Shown: positions 58,825-64,000 of the stretch, one piece after another
Layout: every line of letters begins with the position of its first letter
Numbering within the stretch: the first letter of the stretch is position 1
Assembly: GCA_001599355.1 (NCBI GenBank)
Contig: BCGQ01000002.1
Location: 1,191,554 to 1,255,553, forward strand
Source: Nakazawaea peltata
Lineage: Eukaryota > Ascomycota > Pichiomycetes > Alaninales > Pachysolenaceae
Direction of reading: 5' to 3'
Length of the DNA: 64,000 nucleotides
The notes under the pieces: model-generated
What the model was told of the DNA's origin: nothing
The model's input: only the letters and a program-made list of their open reading frames with translations
Database searches by the model: none
Translations under genes and position numbers: made by a program

Positions 58825-61800
58825 CTACTCACTCTCATTATCAAGCACGGAAACAGGACTTTCAGCAAGAGCAGAACTGGTATAAGGTCTAGGTGGACCA
58901 ACTGAAGGAACTAAATTAGGAGAGAATGGAGCAGATGAAGGTCCAGATGGCACTGTTGAAATTGGTCTTAACGATTCAGCATCACTATCATTATCGTCAA
59001 ATGGACTTAGCACTGGAGAAGAGACGTTATTCTTGCGTTTTTTACGAAGTGGAGGAATCGTTGAGACTGAAAGACGATGAGGACGAGGGGATGCAATGGA
59101 GGATTCAGAAATTAATGGGATGGGTTGAGTCTCCAGAGATGAGTCTTCACTTTCTACAGCTAATTCTTGTTCAATTTCTAATTCTAATTGGCGATTTTCA
59201 TCATCCAGATCCAGAGTAGATTCTTGGACTTGATTCAGCAGTTCCAATTCAGCCCTTTCCAGCTCTAATCTCTCCTGCTCAAGTCTCTCCTTCTCTAATC
59301 TCTCCTCTTCAAGTCTATCCTCTTCGATAGCCCTTTCAATTCTCTCTCTTTCCTTCTCTACGATCTCTACAATCTTATCACCCCCTAATTGAGCCCCTCT
59401 ACGACGATAAAATAATAAATAAGCACTACCAGAGACACTCTCTACAGGATCACGAGCCGTGACTCGACTGTCATCGTAGTAATACCACTGATCATCTACG
59501 AAATTCTTTGCGTAAGCGGTATAATGACCACCTCCTAGGCCCCCGTAGTGATTATCGACTGCAAAAAGATCATAAACCGATGACCCTGATCCAGAATCAC
59601 TACAAATATACTGTTCTACATCTAATCCTGTGATTGGGAACTCTACTACGTCGTCAATCTTATCGCTAAGTGATCTTTGACTCTCGAATCTCTTCAAATG
59701 GACTGTCAAAAGGTCGGGAGTCGACCAAATCTCCAAAGTCTTAGTAGCGTTGGTGTGATGTTTACAGGATGGACAGTACCAGAGGTCTTGGTCACCCAAA
59801 ACCTCAGGTTTTTGGAAGAGTTGAAGACAGTCGTAGAGTGTCTTATTGGATTTAGAAGGAGCTTCCAGCTCCAGTTGACGTTTAGCGATAAGTTCGAGAT
59901 TAGGAATTTCTTCTGGGTCATCCCAGGTTGCCTTTCCGCCTTCACCATCAGGATCTAAACCGGTGAAGAAGGTATCGAAGAGATCTGGTTGCCATTGACA
60001 AACGAGAGCTGTTTTGGGTTCTACGAGGGAGTTTATTTCTGGGGGGTTAGGGGGTTTTTCAGGGTCAGACAGTTGGTTAGAGACTGGCTCTGGGTCAGAT
60101 GGGGGGTTGGAAACCTTCTCAGACAGTTGGTCTGAGGAGATAACTTCGCTCAGATCATCGTCATTACCATTAGAGTCATTATCTTCATCCATTGGATGAT
60201 CATTATCGGATTCTGAGGGGTTTTTGGAAGTCAGAGGTTGCAATTGGAGCTCCAGCTCACTCTCTAACTCATTAACAGTCTCCTGTCCATAAGTATAGAA
60301 CCGTCTCTTGGCCAGTGCGAGCTTGTCAAGCAAGTCCGGTAAGTTTCTGAAACTGTTAGCCGTCCGTGGGACCCATAATTCGTCATCCTCAGCACTACTG
60401 GATGATTCATCGAGGAGAGAACGATATTTAGGGCGAGTCTCGCGGGAGGAGTCGAAGGTCTTGATGGAGAAAGCGTAATTTCCAGCAATTACAGGATCCA
60501 GAAGAGAGATATCCGAGTCATAATCGAGAGAATTAGGGGTGTCGGGGGGTTCGGAGGTGGATTTTGGTGTAGAAATGGAGCCAGAAGTCAGGTTAGAGCT
60601 TGGAGTCGCAGTTTCTTGATATTCCTCAAAGTCTTTTTTAGTATATTTAGACTTCTGTTTGGCCCTCACCAGTCCGAAATACCCATAAGTCGATAATTGA
60701 TCATATCTCAGCTCCAATTTATGCCGTATCAGGCCAAAAGAGTATATTTCCTCGTCTGATAATGTGATAAAGAAGGGGATACCAAATGGCCGCAGGTCCA
60801 CAGTTCCTACAGAACCTTCATGGGCCACGGTACTAAGCACTGGAACCACCATATCACCAGGGGAATGACGGAGATGATAAAATACAAGGAAATCATCTTT
60901 TTGAATTAAACCGTCAAGAGGCATATAATGGATATCAGCGTCAGAAGACTCGTAATTCTTATAGAACTGATGATTAAATATCTCCATACCAATCAACTCG
61001 GCTACTGGGACGTTCAACTGACTGGCAATTGCCTGCTTGAGTTGATCGAAAGTGCTCTTTTTTTGGAGTTGCACCTCGAAGATCTTGGGCCTGCCAACCT
61101 CGGGGAAAATGAGACACTTGTGAGTCCAAGTTTGATCGGTTGGGAGAGGTAATGTCAACAGGTTATAAGGGTCGAAAGTGACGCTGACCTTGTGGCATTC
61201 TGGGCATACGAGTGTTGATTTATATAAGCCTACAAAAAGGTCATTTACGATGGAATCGTTACGAAGTTTATGGGTTTCCCAAGACGACAGTGCAAGCTGC
61301 TGCACCAGAATTGGGTCTACAGAACCGGCTGGTGCCGATAACTCTGGTTTAGTGGTATAAGGCTTCTCTAGGACCCTATTAAGGTCTTCATGGAGCCCAT
61401 CAAGAAGGAAGGAGAGGAATTCTTGTGAATCTTGCTGATGATATGAGGCGAACATTGAATTGAAACGGCCGATTGTGGCCTTGAAATCGCGAGGAGCGTA
61501 TGCATGGTTGATATGGTGTCCATGATGCGAATGAGAGGTGGCATGAGCCCTTGAGTGGCCTGTCAGATGGGTATTTTCGCCATGAGTCAGCCCCAGATTC
61601 TTGTGTCCCCGCAGTTTCAAACCGCCTGAACGAGCCAGAACAGGGTACAAATGAGCTATCAAATCGGCAAATACTTCAGCCACTCTTCCTCCATTACCCA
61701 ATGGGTTGTCCCTGTTCAATTCCAGGCGATATGCCCCACCAACGAAGTAATAATGTAACTCAGGAATATGAACAAGGCACTGAAGAGCACTGTTCATGTA

Positions 61801-61881
61801 GCAAGAGTTGCCCAAATTGACCAAACCTGTGATTCCAGCTGGAGTTTGAGATGCATTGGCATCCGACGACAGTGTAGGCAT
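58825..61881 (-). CDS. UBP12: Ubiquitin-specific protease Ubp12 (USP4/15-like)
   Basis: This deubiquitinating cysteine protease has 1018 residues (S. cerevisiae Ubp12 has about 1254). The Cys box starts at once: GITGLVNLGNSCYMNSALQC with catalytic C27. The QQDSQEFLSFLLDGLHEDLN segment, zinc-finger cysteine pairs CPECH and CPSC, a ubiquitin-like insertion and the long acidic linker (about 560-620) follow. The His box is GGLGGGHYTAYAKN near residue 790, then WYYYDDSRV. After the domain comes a Glu/Leu/Arg-rich coiled coil (about 840-890) and a Ser/Pro tail. The N-terminal DUSP region present in yeast Ubp12 is missing; only 201 bp separate this start from RRP43. Confidence 0.9.
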   Translation of the reverse strand: MPTLSSDANASQTPAGITGLVNLGNSCYMNSALQCLVHIPELHYYFVGGAYRLELNRDNPLGNGGRVAEVFADLIAHLYPVLARSGGLKLRGHKNLGLTHGENTHLTGHSRAHATSHSHHGHHINHAYAPRDFKATIGRFNSMFASYHQQDSQEFLSFLLDGLHEDLNRVLEKPYTTKPELSAPAGSVDPILVQQLALSSWETHKLRNDSIVNDLFVGLYKSTLVCPECHKVSVTFDPYNLLTLPLPTDQTWTHKCLIFPEVGRPKIFEVQLQKKSTFDQLKQAIASQLNVPVAELIGMEIFNHQFYKNYESSDADIHYMPLDGLIQKDDFLVFYHLRHSPGDMVVPVLSTVAHEGSVGTVDLRPFGIPFFITLSDEEIYSFGLIRHKLELRYDQLSTYGYFGLVRAKQKSKYTKKDFEEYQETATPSSNLTSGSISTPKSTSEPPDTPNSLDYDSDISLLDPVIAGNYAFSIKTFDSSRETRPKYRSLLDESSSSAEDDELWVPRTANSFRNLPDLLDKLALAKRRFYTYGQETVNELESELELQLQPLTSKNPSESDNDHPMDEDNDSNGNDDDLSEVISSDQLSEKVSNPPSDPEPVSNQLSDPEKPPNPPEINSLVEPKTALVCQWQPDLFDTFFTGLDPDGEGGKATWDDPEEIPNLELIAKRQLELEAPSKSNKTLYDCLQLFQKPEVLGDQDLWYCPSCKHHTNATKTLEIWSTPDLLTVHLKRFESQRSLSDKIDDVVEFPITGLDVEQYICSDSGSGSSVYDLFAVDNHYGGLGGGHYTAYAKNFVDDQWYYYDDSRVTARDPVESVSGSAYLLFYRRRGAQLGGDKIVEIVEKERERIERAIEEDRLEEERLEKERLEQERLELERAELELLNQVQESTLDLDDENRQLELEIEQELAVESEDSSLETQPIPLISESSIASPRPHRLSVSTIPPLRKKRKNNVSSPVLSPFDDNDSDAESLRPISTVPSGPSSAPFSPNLVPSVGPPRPYTSSALAESPVSVLDNESE

Positions 61882-62082
61882 CGGTCAGAGTGTGAATATG
61901 TTGAGTTGTTGTGTCGAAAGCCGTCGGTTTTGTCGTCGGTCTCTTGTGATCGGACTAATTTTGAGAGAGCGGAGAAGAGCGAAAAAATATTTTCTCCAAA
62001 AAGGAGAAGATGAAAATATTTTTTTTTATTTTAGATGGAGGAACCAGCTGAAGACAAGTGAAGATCAGACTAAAGCTGAAAG

Positions 62083-63180
62083 ATGATGAAGTCGGCTGAG
62101 AACGGGATTGAAAATAGGGACTCCGAAGTCCAAGTGAGTGGAGTTGTGTTCGCTCCTCGAGTTCTCAACAGTGTGGCACCTGAAGTGTCCATGGAGAGAC
62201 ATCTTGCCGCTGGGTTAAGGCCAAGTTTGAGAGGTTTCGAAGAGTTCATGCCGTTAGAGGTTCAGATGGGAGAAGAAGGCAGCGGTTTGTACCGTGGGAA
62301 GGGTAGTGTTGTATCTCCAGTGTTAGGATCTGCAGTTATCAGGTCTGGGTCCACCTCTGTGGTGTGTACAATCACTGGAGGTATTGTAGAGAGACAAAAC
62401 GAGTCGATTGGGGGTGAAATTGGGGGTGAAATGGGCGGACAAGTCGGTGGAAACGGCGAAAATGCTCATTCTACACAAAGTTTAGTGTATCCAGTTGTTG
62501 AAATTCAACGTGGCAAACTTACTGGACCTCCATCTGATGAGGAAATGATCATTGGTCAACAAATTTATGAACAAATTGGTAAAAGTGGCCTTTTAAGACC
62601 TGAATCTCTTGCAATTCAGGTCGGATTGAAGACCGAAGAGGGTATAATGTTTGGTAATGATGAGTCGGAACTTGAGGCTAACTTACTTGCCCCCCTTGCT
62701 AACAAATATTGCTTTGTTTTGTACGCTAATATCCAAGTATTTTCTAGAAATGGACCAGTTTACGATTTATGTTATGGATCGGTGGTGAAACTGCTCCAAA
62801 GTGTGAGACTTCCGGTCATTTACATTGACGAGAGTGTCACAGACTTGAAAGTCAACTCTAGAAACCGTACTACAATCATCCAAGAGAACCATAGGTTGAT
62901 GTGTCATAGTGAAGAAAGTTCTCCATTGAAACTTGAAGAAAATCAGTTGAATTGGTCAGTAACTTTGGGAGTTGTGTCGTATCAGGGTAAGAAGATCTTG
63001 TTGCTGGATATTGAGGGTGATGCTGAGGAGATTTGTACTACTTCCAGGATCAATGTGGTGGTGAATAAGTTGGGTAAAGTTGTTTCATTGAATTTATTTA
63101 ATGGGGATGTTGTTGCTGGGGAGGAGGAGATAGAGAGAGCGATTGAGTTGGCTAAGAAGAGGGTGGAGCATGTATTGTAA
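62083..63180 (+). CDS. RRP43: Exosome core subunit Rrp43 (RNase PH-like)
   Basis: This is a non-catalytic RNase PH-fold subunit of the nuclear and cytoplasmic RNA exosome ring. It has 365 residues against 394 in S. cerevisiae. Typical stretches are FAPRVLNSVAPEVSMERHLA, GLRPSLRGFEEF, GSAVIRSGSTSVVCTITGGI, VYPVVEIQRGKLTGPPSDEE, and FSRNGPVYDLCYGSVVKLLQ before LPVIYIDESVTDLK. A Gly-rich loop (IGGEIGGEMGGQVGG) of about 20 residues sits where the yeast protein has an acidic loop. Two ATGs stand in a row at the start. Identification is secure. Confidence 0.93.
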   Translation: MMKSAENGIENRDSEVQVSGVVFAPRVLNSVAPEVSMERHLAAGLRPSLRGFEEFMPLEVQMGEEGSGLYRGKGSVVSPVLGSAVIRSGSTSVVCTITGGIVERQNESIGGEIGGEMGGQVGGNGENAHSTQSLVYPVVEIQRGKLTGPPSDEEMIIGQQIYEQIGKSGLLRPESLAIQVGLKTEEGIMFGNDESELEANLLAPLANKYCFVLYANIQVFSRNGPVYDLCYGSVVKLLQSVRLPVIYIDESVTDLKVNSRNRTTIIQENHRLMCHSEESSPLKLEENQLNWSVTLGVVSYQGKKILLLDIEGDAEEICTTSRINVVVNKLGKVVSLNLFNGDVVAGEEEIERAIELAKKRVEHVL

Positions 63181-63320
63181 GCATGTTTCTCCTCATCTCC
63201 GCCTCTCCACATTATCTCATTATCTCATATTGCATTTCTTATAAATTAACTTAGTAAATTACTTCTCTTAAATTGATACAGTAGATACACTAGACAGTTG
63301 AACGCAGACAATATCCATTT

Positions 63321-64000
63321 CTATACATTAACTACATCTCTATAATATGGAATAGCTTCTGCTGCTCCCTTGGATTGTACTGTGAGTGAACTAGCCTTGG
63401 AAGCAAACTCCATAGCCTCATCAATCGAATTCCCAAGACTCAATTGAGAAATAATACCTCCTAAGAAAGTGTCTCCGGCTCCAGTGGTATCTACAACCTT
63501 TTCCTTTGGAATTAAATGAGATTGGAAGAATCTCGACTCTCCATGAGAATAATAAAGAGCTCCCTTGGATCCTAAAGTGATGATACAGATATTCAGATTC
63601 TTAGGACTGATGGAGTCACCTAATTTTTTGGCCAAATCGGTGAATCCAGAGACTTTATCTTGGTCGATTTTGGATTTGAATTGAGCCAATTCCACTTCCT
63701 CCAAGATATTCTTCGCACACATCAACAGCTCGGTCTCATTGACGATCAAAACGTCCAATTTGGAATATACCTCTTTAGAAAAATCCATAAATGGGGAAGG
63801 ATTATAACAGATATTAACCTTTGGACGATTTTTGGAGATCCATTCGATCGATTCCAAAGTGTTTGGAGTCTCATTTTCCAAAATCACATACTGGTGCTCA
63901 TTATCAGCAACTTCAGCGGCAAACAATTTATCATAATCCAGTTCCGTAGGATGGAGATGACCATTGGCTCCAGAATTAATCAAAATTCGATTTTCCCCAC
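63321..64000 (-). CDS. RBK1: Ribokinase (PfkB family), 5' end beyond window
   Basis: This kinase phosphorylates D-ribose to ribose 5-phosphate. About 226 C-terminal residues are visible. The frame stays open to the right edge, reading GENRILINSGANGHL before the rest, as in ribokinase, so the start lies beyond 64000 and a TTG at 63983 is not the start. The PfkB signature VVDTTGAGDTFLGGI with the catalytic Asp is present, as are NPSPFMDF, the VNETE motif and the Mg/ATP-site ITLGSKGALYY. S. cerevisiae Rbk1 has 333 residues, so about a third is missing. Confidence 0.93.
   Translation of the reverse strand, partial: GENRILINSGANGHLHPTELDYDKLFAAEVADNEHQYVILENETPNTLESIEWISKNRPKVNICYNPSPFMDFSKEVYSKLDVLIVNETELLMCAKNILEEVELAQFKSKIDQDKVSGFTDLAKKLGDSISPKNLNICIITLGSKGALYYSHGESRFFQSHLIPKEKVVDTTGAGDTFLGGIISQLSLGNSIDEAMEFASKASSLTVQSKGAAEAIPYYRDVVNV

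Overview
This is a gene-dense piece of a budding-yeast (Saccharomycotina) nuclear chromosome. Compact genes sit on both strands. The introns found (in the PUF3, GND1 and PET8 homologues) have GTAAGT donors and TACTAAC branch points, there are three Pol III tRNA genes, and nearly every protein matches a Saccharomyces family. No mobile element, virus-like element or CRISPR array was seen.

The most important property is the genetic code. In-frame CTG codons fall again and again where the protein families have alanine, not leucine or serine. Examples are DTAYRVLADH in alanyl-tRNA synthetase (CTG at 18298), SIAEA.AA and WDNATRG in the Snq2-type ABC transporter (four CTGs between 49592 and 49639), VVASAPSASLFF in the Pet8 carrier, DAAQA in Nfs1, FWLAQV in Cdc16 and QKAIE in Puf3. 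This is the CUG-Ala code (NCBI table 26) of the Pachysolen/Nakazawaea/Peterozyma lineage. Every CTG in this window should therefore be read as Ala. The moderate GC content seems to fit Nakazawaea or Peterozyma better than the AT-rich Pachysolen tannophilus, but that species call is only an impression.

Layout. 1-11 kb: MAK11 (cut by the left edge), LYS1, an iron-siderophore transporter with an iron-type GATA site, CDC16, an HSV2-like PROPPIN and a RidA protein. 11-20 kb: an unrecognised, probably mitochondrial protein, a 14-bp minisatellite with an assembly gap, PUF3 with a short first exon, and ALA1 with two in-frame starts. 20-31 kb: tRNA-Arg(CCU), a KRE2/KTR mannosyltransferase, RTT107, GND1 with a 1.33-kb intron that may hold a second promoter and first exon, and an M20 peptidase. 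31-43 kb: LEU2, RLP7, the divergent pair NFS1/PET8, an F-box/JmjC protein, MRPL32, YIP3, TAP42 and an EamA transporter. 43-64 kb: tRNA-Ser(GCU), BOI1/2, tRNA-Cys(GCA), SNQ2 behind a cluster of Yap1-type sites, a 2.1-kb gene-free stretch with G-rich repeats, NUP120, UBP12, RRP43 and a ribokinase cut by the right edge.

The neighbours are mostly unrelated housekeeping genes, as is usual in yeast. Functional links visible here are amino-acid synthesis (LYS1, LEU2), 60S and exosome work (MAK11, RLP7, RRP43), and mitochondrial cofactor supply (NFS1 beside the S-adenosylmethionine carrier). Family alignments were made from memory, not by a search.
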